Assembly (NCBI GenBank): GCA_940337035.1
Contig: OW679202.1
Coordinates: 21,591,224 to 21,655,223, forward strand
Length of the DNA stretch: 64,000 nucleotides
Origin: Agriotes lineatus
Taxonomy: Eukaryota; Arthropoda; Insecta; Coleoptera; Elateridae
Direction of reading: 5' to 3'
Positions within the stretch are counted from its first letter, which is position 1, and the number at the start of each line of letters is the position of its first letter. Below are positions 10,551 through 22,239 of this stretch, one piece after another. Under the pieces are notes generated by a model. It was not told the DNA's origin, made no database searches, and worked only from the letters and a program-made list of their open reading frames with translations. A program made the position numbers and the translations under genes.

Positions 10551-12050
10551 TATTCATATCAGTGACGAATCAGAGCACAGAGATATGCAAAAAGCAATGT
10601 TCACAGCGAAAATACAGAATTGGTCTCTTATGTGCAACACAACAACCACACTGCGGCAAGTAATTAATAAATTTAAGACAGCAATTGAAAGATAAAGAAA
10701 AAAGAAAAGAACAAAATAATGGAGATAGCCAGGATGCCGACAAAGTAAGCGCCAGCGTCGTCGAGTGAACCAATAGCGAAGGCATCGCCGTGATAAACTG
10801 CAGAAAGTCGCAGTCCAGGTACTGCGCAATCGGAATTCACATTCACTTAAGATGGGCGAATCAGACCAAATTAGGCCATTTGCGCTGGAGCAAAGATTTA
10901 ATAATTCTTGAGCGGTAAAGCGCGTACACGCAAGTTTGTTGCGTTCCGTGCGTGCTACGTCTGCGTATATGCGCAGTGAGTTGAAATAACTGTCAGAGTG
11001 ATTTAATATTATTGTTTGGCTGGGTGATTTAATCAGTGTTAATACACATGTGTAGTAGAAACAGTTTTTTGCATCTAAATTGATGTTATTGCTGAAACAA
11101 ATGTGTGGTAGCATCAGCTATTCGCTTCACGAAGTAAGATATTGCATGCAGGAATAATCTGATTTGTAAATTTTACAACCACGTCCAGAAATGCAGCTTT
11201 AATATTATTCGTGGAAATATAAATACAGCAACCCCGTAACAATTTAAAGTGCTATAAAAATTATTTTTATATAGTATGTTTAATCATGTTTTTCACGGAG
11301 AAGGTGCAGTTGTGCAAAACAATGTAGATGTAGACCCATATCATGCAGTTGAATCCATCTGTCAAATTACTACAAAATAACAGGATGCGGCGTGCCATAA
11401 ATATTTTATACGCCAGTTGAACTCTTAAGGGTTGTTATAAATAATATTTTTAAAATAATTTGGAAGTGCCAGTTATTTAAAAAAAAGTTCGTATATTGTT
11501 ATGTAACGTTGAGCAAAACCAGTTTCCAATCCACCAATATTTTCTGGTAATAGTGTTATACAAAAATGTAATGTTATAGAAATAATCATATTATTAGGGT
11601 TTTCCTGTAAAAGGCGAGCCATTAAACTAAAAAACTAAAAATGCAAATTTTACGTTTTATTCATAATACTCGCATTATGTATGCTTTGTTTTGTAACTAA
11701 GAGTTGTGAAAGTGCTTGTATAACTTGTAGCGCTTTCGTCTGCAGTTTAAAAGTAACGTTTTTACATAATTCCATTATTGTTTCACTATTTACTAACCTC
11801 TTCTGTAAAGCATAGTTCTATGTTCTATTGAAACAATTTCAACAACATTTACAAACAACAATATATAAGGTGGTAACTTCCACGACGCAATATAAAACTT
11901 ACAATGTCAAATCTTGAATGTTAAATTATTTGTGCACCTAATTATTTTGGAGCTAAAGTGTATCTAAGTGCATCAATCACTGCTGTTTAAAATCTTCCAG
12001 CTTCCGGAAGTACAAAATCGATAATGGTTTTACTTTGAAGCATTTACATT
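10550..12050. other. Non-coding stretch, nothing recognised
   Basis: A 186-codon minus-strand frame (10554-11114) is open but shows no domain. Its Cys/Arg-rich, patchy hydrophobic composition looks like translated non-coding DNA. The part around 10740-10985 is relatively GC-rich (for example GCGCCAGCGTCGTCGAG) and could be an unidentified repeat. The rest is AT-rich. Confidence 0.5.
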
Positions 12051-12051
12051 T

Positions 12052-12165
12052 GGAGTCTCGGTGGGCGAGTGGTTTTGCTGCTTGCAGCTGCGGCAACAGT
12101 GAAAATTCGAGCGCTCGGGAGAGAGTTCGACTCCCGGTCCGGGCAGCCCTAAAATGCGCTTAATG
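12052..12165 (+). mobile_element. tRNA-derived SINE head
   Basis: CTCGGTGGGCGAGTGGTTTT (A-box region) and GAGAGTTCGACTCCCGGTCC (B box and T arm, with a CGGGAG/CTCCCG-type stem) are about 60 bp apart, with an anticodon-arm-like segment between. The spacing and both Pol III boxes indicate a tRNA(Ser/Leu)-like origin. No closing acceptor stem is seen and the sequence runs straight into a TACAGGGTG repeat, so it is a SINE, not a tRNA gene. Confidence 0.65.
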
Positions 12166-12169
12166 CGCT

Positions 12170-12600
12170 TAATATACAGGGTGATGCCTAAGTACGTGTT
12201 GAAAATTGACTGGCATGTTCCTCGGTTCATTCTAAGACAAAAAGTTTAAATGAACATGAGTCCGCAAGTTCTTCGTTTTTGAAATACAGGGTGTTGAATT
12301 TGTGAGAAAAATCGTATATTTTATTAATTTTTAAAAACGTGTTGCAATATTAATTACAAATTTGGTGTATGTACATGCAGCGTCAAGAACACTTTAGTAG
12401 GTAAATTATCTTTCAATTCACCACTGGCGTGCCTATGAGTCCCCTTTGCTTGACTGAATAAGAAAAAGTCACGTGGATGCCACTGACTCTTTTTCAGTTT
12501 CGATAAGTTTTCTAAATTCCTAGATTGAAACATTACAAAAATGTCTGTTGGATTTTTTGTTACAATGTGCATTTTTTTTAAATTTGAACCGAGGTGCTGC
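12170..12600. repeat. Dispersed-repeat-like segment with ACAGGGTG motifs
   Basis: TATACAGGGTGATGCC (12174) and ATACAGGGTGTTGAA (12284) are phrases common in arthropod dispersed repeats. They occur again at 63783 (GTACAGGGTGGGCAAA). No coding potential. Boundaries are not resolved. Confidence 0.35.
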
Positions 12601-12834
12601 CAATAATTTTATTTATTGAAACATCATTACATTCAAATTAAGAGAGAACAAAGTGTCCAGAAAACAAGTAAATCAAAGAAACCTTCCGACATGATGCACA
12701 CCCTAGCTCTTGGTCTCATTGAATTACGTGCACGCTCAAAAACACAACTTACAAGTAACGGCCCCCAGTCCTCGCCAGACTTCAAATGATCAGGCGGTGC
12801 TAAGAATACTCGAAATAGATAATGCGAAAATTAA

Positions 12835-13545
12835 AATTGGTACTTGAAACATAAAAAACATGTGTCTCTGGAAAAACCTATAACATCGTACGAGAAATGC
12901 AGAACATAACCGTACATCTTCTGGGAATTAGTAGGACAAGTGGAAGATTATGTAGAATAGTACTACGGATGCATTGATCAGCATCACAGTCATGGTGTAG
13001 CAATCACAGTGAAGAAGAATATCAGCACATAAGTTAAAAATTTCACCCCTATCTCATAGCGAGCTATGTTACTATAATTATAAAGACTAGACATGAAAAA
13101 TTAAAGCTCATCCAAGTGTATGCCTCTACAGTTCAGAAAGAGGATGAAGAAATCGAAGCGTTGAAATTAACAAAGAACAAAAGCGTTACCATCATAATGG
13201 GGGATTTCAATGCCAACGTTGGAAAGGGTAATGTGCTTATTCTGATAGGAGAATACGGTTTAAGAATAAGAAATGAGCGTGGTGAGCGCTTAATATCGTT
13301 TTGTCAATAACATAATTTGGTAGTTACTAACACCCTTCACTTTCCCAAATAGGAGAATGGAAATCCCCCCAAGAGGGTGCAACAAAGACCATAAGAAATT
13401 AAATTGAGTAATAATGATTAATGAACGATACAGAAACTGTATAAAATCAGTCAAGAGCTATTCAGGCGCGGATGTGTCGTCTGACCACAACCATTTGATT
13501 GCAAGTATGAAAATAAAGCTGAAGAAGACGTCATCTAAACACAAA
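12835..13545 (+). pseudogene. APE endonuclease of RTE LINE, broken
   Basis: Starts with a KIGT-x-NIKNMC phrase (the usual IGTWN with Trp replaced by a stop). The best frame, 13116-13310, reads VTIIMGDFNANVG, IGEYGLRIRNERGERLISFCQ, ending in a stop. It continues in other frames with LVVTNTLHFPK, IMINERYRNCIKSV and GADVSSDHNHLIASMKIKL. GDFN and SDH are both catalytic motifs of the APE fold and both survive, but in different frames. Confidence 0.85.
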
Positions 13546-14075
13546 AAAATGAACAAATCCATGTAATGTACTTAAGAAACCAGAACATAAGAAATGACGT
13601 AAAAGGGACTCAACGAAACTATAAAAGAGTTGAATTGAGACGATAAAAGCAGTAATTAACAACGGCGACTCTTGAAACCAGCTTTTATTCTACCCAGCAG
13701 GAAGCACCCAAAGAAACAAACACGAAAATATAGAATTTACTCTTTGTAACAGTGGTACGCGTTTAAAAAAAATCATTATGTTACCGTCTTTTACATTAAT
13801 AACTTTTGAATAGAAAATTATAAAATATCAAATACGCCTAGATTTCGCATTGTCAATTAACAGTAGAGCGGAAATTCCACAGCCCTCTTTTAATAACGGT
13901 TTTTAACGTTTGTTTGAAATATGATTCAATAGAGAAAAAAAATCTCTACAACAAGCTAAATCAAAATATATAATATTACTTGAAAAAATTTGATATCATT
14001 TCCTGTATAATCAACAGTGGAAGTGACATAATGATAGGTAACTGGTATTGATAGCTACGTTAGTCCCGAAATACT

Positions 14076-15145
14076 TTGCTCATGAATTTTCCTATCTATT
14101 CAAATAATCGAGAATTTCGCTTGACACAGCTTAGCTGTTATATACTGTATGCAGAACAACTCTCTGAAGACGTCAGAACCGATGACAGCGAAAAAAACAT
14201 AATCATGGAGGAAAGTAGACTAGAAATAACAAACGAAAAAATACATTGTGCAATCAGGGGGCCCGGTCCAGAAAAGTTGCCAGTAGAGATTATTAAACTA
14301 GTAGAACGAAGAAAACTAATGTAAGACTTTACAACGATCACCGTGTAATTATCCACATAAGTCACATGCTAAAAATGTTGCTGAAAGTCAGTCATAACAG
14401 AACATCCGCAAATTTGAAGGAAACATAGCAAACACACAGTTTGAATTCAGAAATTACTGATTATGAGGCTTTAATAGCGTATAATATAGCCTTCGATCAA
14501 GTCAGACATAATCAACTACTAGATATATTAAAAAGCAACAATTTGGATCCTCGAGATGTAAATACAGTTTTTAACTTATACTACAATTTAAAGGCCTCAA
14601 TACGTATTAAGGATGGAACAACAGAAGTAGAGATTAAGAGAGGGGTGAGGCGAAACTGCATACTTTCCCCACTGCTATTTAACATCTACTCTGAGGAAAT
14701 ATTTATCAAAGCACTAGGAAATTAAACTGGAGAAGGAATTAAAGTGAATAGAGCTACAGTAAGCGACATAAAATATGCTGACAATACTGAGAATCTCGCA
14801 GAAACAATGGAAAATCTCCAGTAACTTCTCAACAAGGTAGTAGCAGTTAGTGTAGAATTTGGACTAACTTTAAACCCAAAGAAAATCAAGCTTCTTCAGA
14901 TAATATTTAAGGTTAACTTTTCATACGGGACAAACAGATAGGAAGAGTTAAAAAATACAACTCCCTTGGAACCCTTGTCAATGGCAAAAATAGCTATAGT
15001 GCAGAAATCAGCGTGAGAATAGAAAAAGAAAGGAGTACACTCACGAAAATGAGAAAGGTATTCTGTAGCCGATACTTCAACTTGAATGTCAAATTGTATC
15101 TGATGAGATGGTACATCTTCTCTGTGTTACTACAAGGAATAGAAA
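14076..15145 (+). pseudogene. Reverse transcriptase of RTE LINE, broken
   Basis: Frame 14076-14324 ends in GPGPEKLPVEIIKLVE (the KAPGPDxLPxE block). Frame 14441-14725 has NIAFDQVRHNQLLDILKSN (the AFDxV block), FNLYYNLKASIRIKDG and RGVRRNCILSPLLFNIYSE (the RQGC block, with QG altered). Then KYADN at 14774-14785 replaces YADD, so the second catalytic Asp is Asn. The thumb follows (EFGLTLNPKK, SRYFNLNVKLYLMRW). The region between 13560 and 14075 is an unrecognisable linker. Confidence 0.85.
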
Positions 15146-15275
15146 GCTTAACCGCTAACAAACAGACAGACAGACGAAATTGAGAAAACCTGGTTTTCGT
15201 CATCCTGGGACCTCGAAACGTTCTGAAGAAATCTAAGAAGGTAATTTTTGCGCGATTACAATACAATCAGTCAAC
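15146..15275 (+). repeat. Helentron-like repeat, family B (fragment)
   Basis: ACAGACAGACAGAC followed by GAAATTGAGAAAACCTGG, TTTTCGTCATC, GGGACCTCGAA and AAGGTAATTTTTGCGCG aligns by eye with 8715-8825. The terminal hairpin of family B is not evident. It begins inside the LINE thumb and truncates it. Confidence 0.6.
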
Positions 15276-16097
15276 TGCAATTTGAACCAATTAATTAGAA
15301 CAGCAGTATCCAAAATACGCATCACCTTGATGATCGCCAACCTTCGTAGCGGTGTCAATACGAGCATCAATGGACGAGCCAGTAATAAAAGCTATCTATA
15401 CAAAAATACGTATATAAAAAAAAATAAATGTTCAATAAATATCAAATTGGGAATACAAAGTGCTGTGGACATCAACTCTAAGATAATTATTGTAGAGATT
15501 CCTAAATGTTTGCAAAAAAGGGATACAATTTACAAGCTGGCGAGGTTATATATTTATGGCAGTCAAGAGGAGATCAGAAAATCCAACAATACGAAAACAT
15601 TTGGAAATACCACTAGTAACGACCGTAGAACATCAACTATGGAATTGGCTGGATATATATAAATAATGAATACGATCCGGACAGATTTAATGATAAAACA
15701 ATAAATTCACAAAACTGCAGTCGTTGTCCAAACCAAACTTTGAATAAAAAACTATAAAACATACGCAAACTTACAACAGTCTTCTAAAATTTGGATATCT
15801 CTGCAGAATTTGGAGAAACATTTCCACCTGTGCAGTTAGCCAGGTGAAGCGTGGCTATCATTGTATAGTACCCGGAGATCAAAAATAAACTTGATCGCGG
15901 GAGCCATTGAAAACAATCAAACTTGCCCAATATGAAGCATGATTTTTGACATAGAACTGTCAATTTTTTTAAAACGCATTTTCGACATCTTGTTTAACTC
16001 ATCCCATGGCTATTTTAATGTTACCTGTCAATTTTATGTATAAATTTGGTTTAAATTACATATTTTTGCATATTTGAGTAGCTGATAATTGGACTGT
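15276..16097. other. Unassigned stretch with a 126-codon open frame
   Basis: The frame 15282-15662 shows no recognised motif. Lys/Ile/Asn-rich composition fits AT-rich chance coding, though segments at 15480-15660 (EIPKCLQKRDTIYKLARLYI) could be a relic. Nothing else seen. Confidence 0.4.
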
Positions 16098-17804
16098 TAG
16101 TCACATGAGTAGTAGTAGTAGTAGTTGTGGGGAGACCGAAGTCTAACAAGTAGGCCACCATAGGGCCTTTTTGCCAATCCCATGCCATCCCCTCAACTAC
16201 CTTCATTATCGTCCTCTTCGATGGGATCTTCTCCCTGCTAAAAACTTCCTGATTTTCTAATGAAGATCAGAATATCGGCCCAGGATAGGCAGTTCAACTC
16301 TTAAGTATTGAAAGGACGTTTCCTCGTCCCTCCCACATCTTGGGCAAATGGGATCTTCCTCTACTCCTATCAGTGTTAGGTGTCTCTTTAGTTTACAGTG
16401 GCCTGTCAAGATCCCTATCAAAAGATTTGTGGTTCTTCGGCTCCTTCCCATTAGCCAGACCGATTTATTTGATTCAAATCCCGCTGTGTGGTACTTTGCC
16501 TGACCACAGCCCCTGCATCCTTTCCACTTTTCCTCGCTGGTCTTGTAGGCCCACCCGGTTAGGGCTGCTGTGACCTGCTGCCTTGTTATACCCAGAAGGG
16601 GTTCCGGTCCGAAACAGGTTTCCCCGGCTCCGAGTTTGGCTAGTTCGTCCGCCTTCTCCTTGCCTTGGACCCCTGTGTGCCCCGGGACCCAGATGAGCTC
16701 GACGTCTTTTTCTCTTGCCAATTCGGCTACAGCATCTCCCCATTCCTGGACAAGAGCTGATCTTGTCCTGGCCGAGAACATTGCTTTTAGTGCCGCTTCG
16801 CTATCAGAGCAAATATAAATGTTTTGCTCTGGGGATATTCTGACCTCGTTCCTTGTTGCCACCGATAGGATGGCATCAACTTCTGCTTGAAATACCGTGG
16901 TAAATCTTCCTAAAGCATAGCTTTCTTGTGCCCCTCGGCCGCCTTCCATATAAATTCCTGATCCAGAGGTTGCCTTTCCGCCACTCGAGAACCATCCGTG
17001 TAGCATATCAAGGCATTCGACTGGAGCTTAACACTTTTTTGCTCCCACTGTTCCCTTGTTGGGATAGTGAGAGAGTATCCTTTTTCTAACCTTAGCCGGT
17101 CCTCTGCTTCGGTTACCCTGTAGGCTGATAGAGGTATTTCTCTAGCAGCCATGTTGACGATCCTAGCATGGCCCGTGCGTACTCCCTGGTCATTCCAAAA
17201 CCCCGTATCTCGCATTCTGAGGTGGGTAGCCATGGCCTCTCTCTTTATCCAAGTATCGAGGCCAGGGAGTCCCAATATTACCTCAAGTGCGGCTGTTGGG
17301 GTTGTCCTCATTGCCCCGGTAATTCCGAGACAGGCTAGTCGTTGGACCTTTGGCAATCTTACGGAAATACTGGGGCGCTCTACACTAGGCCACCAGACCA
17401 CTGAGCCATACTGAACTCTTGGCCTTACTACCAATGTGTAGAGCTAGTGCAGAATCTTGGGGTTTATCCCCCAGTTCCTGCCTATTGCTCTGCGCAACTG
17501 CCATAAGGTCGCTGTCGACTTCTTCACTGTCCTGTCGACATGCGACCTCCAACTTAGTTTGCTGTCGAGGATTACCCACAGGTACTTGACCTCTTGCACT
17601 AATGCAAGTGGTCTTCCGTACATTATGGGTATCCTCAGACGCTGAAGTTTTCGTCTTTTTGTGAAGAGAATGATCTCAGTCTTTAGTGGGTTCACCGACA
17701 GACCCCTCTCTTCACACCATCTTTCAATAATCCTGCAGGCTACCTGCATTCTATCGCAGACGACGTTTAGGCACCTGCCAGTAACAAGTACCATAGTCAC
17801 ATGA
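16098..17804 (-). mobile_element. 5'-truncated RNase H LINE with 11-bp target-site duplication
   Basis: The element body 16109-17793 is flanked by identical TAGTCACATGA copies at 16098-16108 and 17794-17804. On the minus strand it ends in a (TAC)n tail (GTAGTAGTAGTAGTAGT on the plus strand at 16109-16125). It contains the RT thumb, connection and RNase H domains only. Target-site duplication, 5' truncation and a short-repeat tail are the signature of target-primed reverse transcription. An RNase H domain places it in the I/R1/Loa group rather than RTE or Jockey. Much higher GC than its surroundings and few disabling changes suggest a fairly recent insertion. Confidence 0.92.
16257..17793 (-). 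pseudogene. LINE ORF2 3' part: RT thumb, RNase H, C-terminal zinc finger
   Basis: From 17793 downwards: RT thumb (RGLSVNPLKTEIILFTKRRK, KYLWVILDSKLSWRSHV), a TAG stop at about 17443 replacing the Trp expected in ILHWLYT, VVRPRVQYGSVVWWPS and LACLGITGAMRTTPTAALE, then RNase H beginning CYTDGS. A frameshift near 16985 moves the rest of RNase H (FQAEVDAIL, CSDSEAALKA, VPGHTGVQGKEKADELAK) into the frame 16257-17006. The catalytic carboxylates are therefore split over two frames. The end carries CPRCGRDEETSFQYL, a zinc-finger tail common in these LINEs. One stop and one frameshift are the main lesions. Confidence 0.92.
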
Positions 17805-18362
17805 ACTAATAATTCAGTTAATTGTAGTTCAGATGTACTTAGTTTTATGCACTATTAATTATTACATACACGCAACTTGGAGTTATTTTAATAGTTATTT
17901 TGAAAAAATCACTGCAAACATGTTTGATAGAAAGCAAGCAATAAGGCATATGTATTTATTACAATCACTCTAGAAATTGAAAAGTTAAAGGACAGTTGAT
18001 GTCAGTGACGATAATCTTTACTAAATTTTGATCTGAAAAAGTATTCAGCGTTCGCCATTGAGCAATTGATTGAAAATGCTTATCTTTAAATCTGTCCGGA
18101 CCTTATTCATCATCACAACGTGTGTTAGAAGAAAACTGATAGCGCAATCATTCTTTGTTGTCCTGAAACAAATTGAAAATAAAGCTATTATACCTCTGTG
18201 GTTTATGCAGTCATATCTTCGTCCCTTAATTCAATTATTATTTTTATATCTGTGAAACCGCAATTGGCCATTCGGAAGTAAGGAACGAACAATTTGGCTA
18301 TCGTCAACACTCAGATAAATAATGAAACAATTATCGAATCGATTAATAACATGAATTGCTAA

Positions 18363-18578
18363 ATTATTGTACTAGTTGCGTCTGAAGGAGTTTGGCTGTT
18401 TTCGTCGAACAGAAAAACCAAGAATTTCCTTGACCCGGCCAATTTTCTAGAATCGTTTAATTTTTTAATTTACATACTAAAAAGTGCAAACGAGGATAAT
18501 GAACGACTAAAGAAGCGAATAATGAATTCTGCAGCCAAATTAAGTGAGTTTGTTAATGTAACTCCTGGTGACCCTTGA
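18363..18578 (+). other. Unassigned open frame, possible coding relic
   Basis: A 71-codon frame without a good start reads ...GVWLFSSNRKTKNFLDPANF, continues with LESFNFLIYILKSANEDNERL and ends ...LSEFVNVTPGDP before TGA. The balanced amino-acid composition and helix-like periodicity look more protein-like than the neighbouring chance frames. I do not recognise a family. It could be a transposon or host-gene fragment. Confidence 0.25.
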
Positions 18579-19303
18579 ATAGTTATAACGTATTTAAGAG
18601 ACCCGCCTGCTCAGCAGATAAAATTAAAGGAAGTAATTTTCTTGCTTCAATCTGATACACGAAATGGTGGCTTAATTCTAAATTCTAGTATAAAAATTAT
18701 TTGTTAATTTTAGTGAAAGGTTTCAGGTGTATCATTCAAGCTTGTTATTTCCGACTATGATACAAGTTTTACTTTTTTAAATTAAACCCATAGCTGGAGA
18801 GTGCATAGAATGTTATTTTCCTTTCGTTTAACGTAATATGATGATTTCTGGGATAATTTATACAAATAAGGAAGTTATAATAAGGGAAGAAGACGAAGAA
18901 GCAGAAGAGACTGTGTTGGAGAACAAAAGGACGGATTGAGAGTAACGTATTCTGGGTTATCTAGTCCTATTATATTGCATGCAGTACGTCCAGCGAATAT
19001 ACAACTTTAGCGCTTAAAATTCCATTCCAATGGATTTAGTTTCGAAGTGACTCAGTTATTAGACTAAATTATGCACTGAGCCACTTTTCGTTTCCACCAC
19101 TGCATTCACAGAACATAAAACTACTGCTGCATTGTTACTGTAGAATGACGATACTTATAGGTGAAGTACGATATCTGTTGGTTCACTTTATCGTTTATGT
19201 TACAGAAATGCCGTTGGTTTTAAATTCTCAGAATTTACAATATTAAGGAAATGTTTTCAGATATTTGCCATTACCTCATTACAATATTTCTTTGGTAAAA
19301 GTT

Positions 19304-19334
19304 AAACATAGACCAATAATATTGGTCTATGTTT
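19304..19334. repeat. Perfect 31-bp palindrome
   Basis: AAACATAGACCAATA and its exact reverse complement TATTGGTCTATGTTT are separated by one base. It could form a hairpin or be the junction of two abutting inverted termini. No transposon body is apparent on either side. Confidence 0.9.
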
Positions 19335-19442
19335 GTGACTGGCAATTACTGCAAATTTTGAGTATTGCAAATAATTAGTTTCGCCAAACATTCGGTGTCA
19401 AAGCGCATTTAGTGGTAACAAAAATGCCTGGGCGTAGTTTAC

Positions 19443-19652
19443 ATGTTGACGAGTTGCTTTAAAGTTTCCACGATTATTTTCAGTCTGAAAAAAAACAGGT
19501 CGTTCATTTTGACTAAAAATGTGAAACATACGGACAACATTATTAAACAATACTGGGATCGAGAACAAGTTATTGACGAAGTTAGACCACTAATTATAAA
19601 CATAGGCAGTGATAGTGAATCTGATTCTGAAAACTATTCTGATGGTACTTGA
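19443..19652 (+). other. Short open frame with acidic Ser/Asp/Glu tail
   Basis: A 69-codon frame ends in INIGSDSESDSENYSDGT. The first part is basic and hydrophobic (KKNRSFILTKNVKH), then YWDREQVIDEVRPL. Acidic SDSESD tails occur at the C-terminus of some transposases, but there is no other support. Function unknown. Confidence 0.25.
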
Positions 19653-20399
19653 TATGGATAACTTATTATACCGTTCATAAATAAGGATAAATAATTCAAT
19701 ATTTGTGTATTTATCATGTATATAAACTACTACTGAAATAAAACTCTTTTTCTTTAATTATTACTTTTCAGCAGAATTTTCCTTTTTCTGATCAGGTTTA
19801 TTTATTATTGAAAATAACTTAGAAATGTATATTTCGAGCAAAAAACTATGTCATTAAATTATTTATAAGTACTTGTGTACATTTTTATTTTAGTAGTGTA
19901 ATACCTACAATAGAGTACAATAACGATTATCTAACCAAAGTGATATAATTTTAGGCACAATTTAATTTAAATAATTGGTAAATAAAAAGAATGCTATTAG
20001 ATAATCCATATGTACTATTTTTGACTGTGACCTTTCTTTTTTATTAATTTAAAAGGAATACATTAAAAAATTCTGAAACATGAAAAACTTTGCAACTTGC
20101 GTCAAACATAAATAGAAACTGTCCAAGCGTTCGGTAGAGTAAGTAAAAGAAGAACCGTGGTAGATTTAATATGCGCTGGCAAAAATTCTCTATCTGCGTC
20201 GAAGAAATCAGTCAAACCGAGATAGTATCAGGAAGGAACACTCTGTTCATTTTACTGCGAGCACACCAGTAATGGAGAAGAGGATGTCAATAGTTTGACA
20301 TCGCTTCGCTTAACCAGCAGGCTAGTAACTTGTAATTGTATATTCACTGGACGTACTACATAAAATATAAAATTTAAAGAAGCTCTTCCACCTTCAAGA

Positions 20400-21430
20400 A
20401 CCAAGAAATCGATCCTTCTATATGGCTTTTACCAATCATCAGGATGGTCACAGACAACTTTCTTCCATTACGTTTTTCCTCTATTGTCCTAAGTTACATT
20501 CTTGGGTGGTATTTTCTTTGGCGTTTTCGTTGTTGACTGACTGTTTAGTAAATATTATGTACATGTCATGCCTACCAGTTCACGGAATTTACCACATCGG
20601 TTTCTTTAGAGGATCTTGGTATTTCCTTTACTCGTTAAATTCATCCTCATGCTTCTTTGTTCTAAACCGATCCAAAAACATTAAAAAGTCCTTAATTGTG
20701 GAATACAGATAAGTGAAGGCAGTACCTAACTTTTTATTCCTAGATTCCGAATTGCTTGTTTCCTTTTTCTGCCGTTCTTGATATCTGTAATAAGCATTTT
20801 TTATCAATGTTTCCTTCACACCTTACCTTTTCTGAAGTTTCATATGCTTTCATTACACGTTTATCTTCAGAGCTTATTACAACTAATTCACCACAGTAGT
20901 CTAGAATTTGGCTCTTCTTTCTCTATAAGTAATGAGCATGTTGTATAGGATTTCTCTGTACTCTATCTACCACAATGTCGAATAACATTGGTGACAATGT
21001 ATCTCCTGGCCTTTACCCCAAATTGCTGTTTGTGCTAAGTTCTTTCTCATTTAACTTATAGTTTGTGTTATATGTTATTAGGAGCTAACACGCTGAATAT
21101 TGGGTCTGTTGGCCCTTGTAAAGCTTGCTTGATATTTTTCCATTTCTTAGAAGACGCGACATAACTTTGTATGTCGTGTTTATGAGAGACATATTCTTCT
21201 GTAGTTAAATTATATTGCTTTATCCTTTTTTTGTGGAGAGGACGTATGATACCTGTATTCCGCCCTTTTGACATTTTTTTCCATACTTAATATTTCCGAA
21301 ACTTTTTCCATTAACTCGGTCCTGTAGCTTTTCTCGTTTTCTTGAAGTTTTTGTGTTCCTCTTATTTCGTTTCCTCGTTCTTCCTGTATTTCTTCCTTAC
21401 CCATGTTCAGTAGACCTGTAAAGCATTCCC
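20400..21430 (-). pseudogene. RTE-like LINE reverse transcriptase fragment
   Basis: On the minus strand from about 21275: NTGIIRPLHKK, then in another frame NYRxICL...TxHTKL (equivalent to NYRGICLINTTYKV), YKLNEKELSTNS and a RPGDTLSPMLFDIVVDRVQR block at about 21020-20960. The next block, YCGELVVISSEDKRVMKAYE, corresponds to YADDLVVIS with both catalytic Asp lost. The later part (20819-20410) is too decayed to read. Upstream (21404-21210) is basic linker sequence. No endonuclease found. Confidence 0.75.
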
Positions 21431-22200
21431 TTCACGATGTCATTTTTATTCGGAATCGCCTTTTCATCTGTGTTACATATTAAGTACCTACATACTTCTT
21501 AATAAATATTTAGAATTTGCAGATTAGATGGAAAGGTGAGGATTATTTGTTTATCAATGTTATAGTCACATTTAAATTGTTTATTGTTTATTACGTTCTG
21601 AATAATTTGTTGGACTGTTTCATTATAATTCAACGAAGCAATTTAGCAGTTCCCATTAAACGTCTCTAAATATTAGATATTGATCGCATGCCTGTCCCTT
21701 TGATATAAAAGTTACAAGTCCAGTATATTGGACTAAAGAAATATGCAATACTATTTTATTTTCCCGAATTAAAATTTATTAATTAAATACAAATACAATT
21801 TCTTGACCACTAAGTATGTTTTATAAAATTTAGTGTTAACAATTAATCAACAATATTTAATACGTATGCCATTTACAATTAAAAAAACGAAAAAATGAAA
21901 ATTACGTCAGTAGCATATCAATTGGGCAAATAACTTTGACGCACAGATAAATGTTTCTTTACAAAAAAAAACTTTTAGTGCGTGATTTTTGCAGAAAATA
22001 TCCTATTGGGTGCATTTAAGAAGCAAATGACAAACGTTTGTCGTTTTTAAAAAGGATTATTCTAATTGGAATACGTATTAAATATTTTTGATTAATTGGC
22101 AAAATTGCAGGGTACCAAATATACCTACTTGTCTTTCTTGACGTTATATTAATTTAATGAATTTTAATTCAGAAAAAAATTTACTTTTTGGTCCAATTCA
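21430..22200. other. Non-coding stretch, nothing recognised
   Basis: AT-rich sequence without domains, RNA-like folds or evident repeats. Confidence 0.55.
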
Positions 22201-22239
22201 TATATGACTGAGTTCGTATACTTATCACGGATATCGAGA

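Larger units (their letters stand above)
12830..15145 (+). mobile_element. Decayed RTE-like LINE
   Basis: APE endonuclease, linker and RT blocks follow each other on the plus strand with many stops and frameshifts. The 3' end is cut at about 15145, where a Helentron-like fragment (CAGACAGACAG...) begins. The RT blocks differ clearly from those of the LINE at 4.9 kb, so this is another subfamily. Confidence 0.85.
17805..20400. other. Mostly non-coding stretch
   Basis: Contains an open but unassigned frame (18363-18578), a 31-bp perfect palindrome (19304-19334) and a short frame with an acidic tail (19443-19652), listed separately. No other feature recognised. Confidence 0.5.

Noticed and set aside
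10554..11114. 186-codon minus-strand open frame
   Set aside because: It is long for chance, but shows no domain, has patchy Cys/Arg and hydrophobic runs, and adjoins LINE debris. No independent support.
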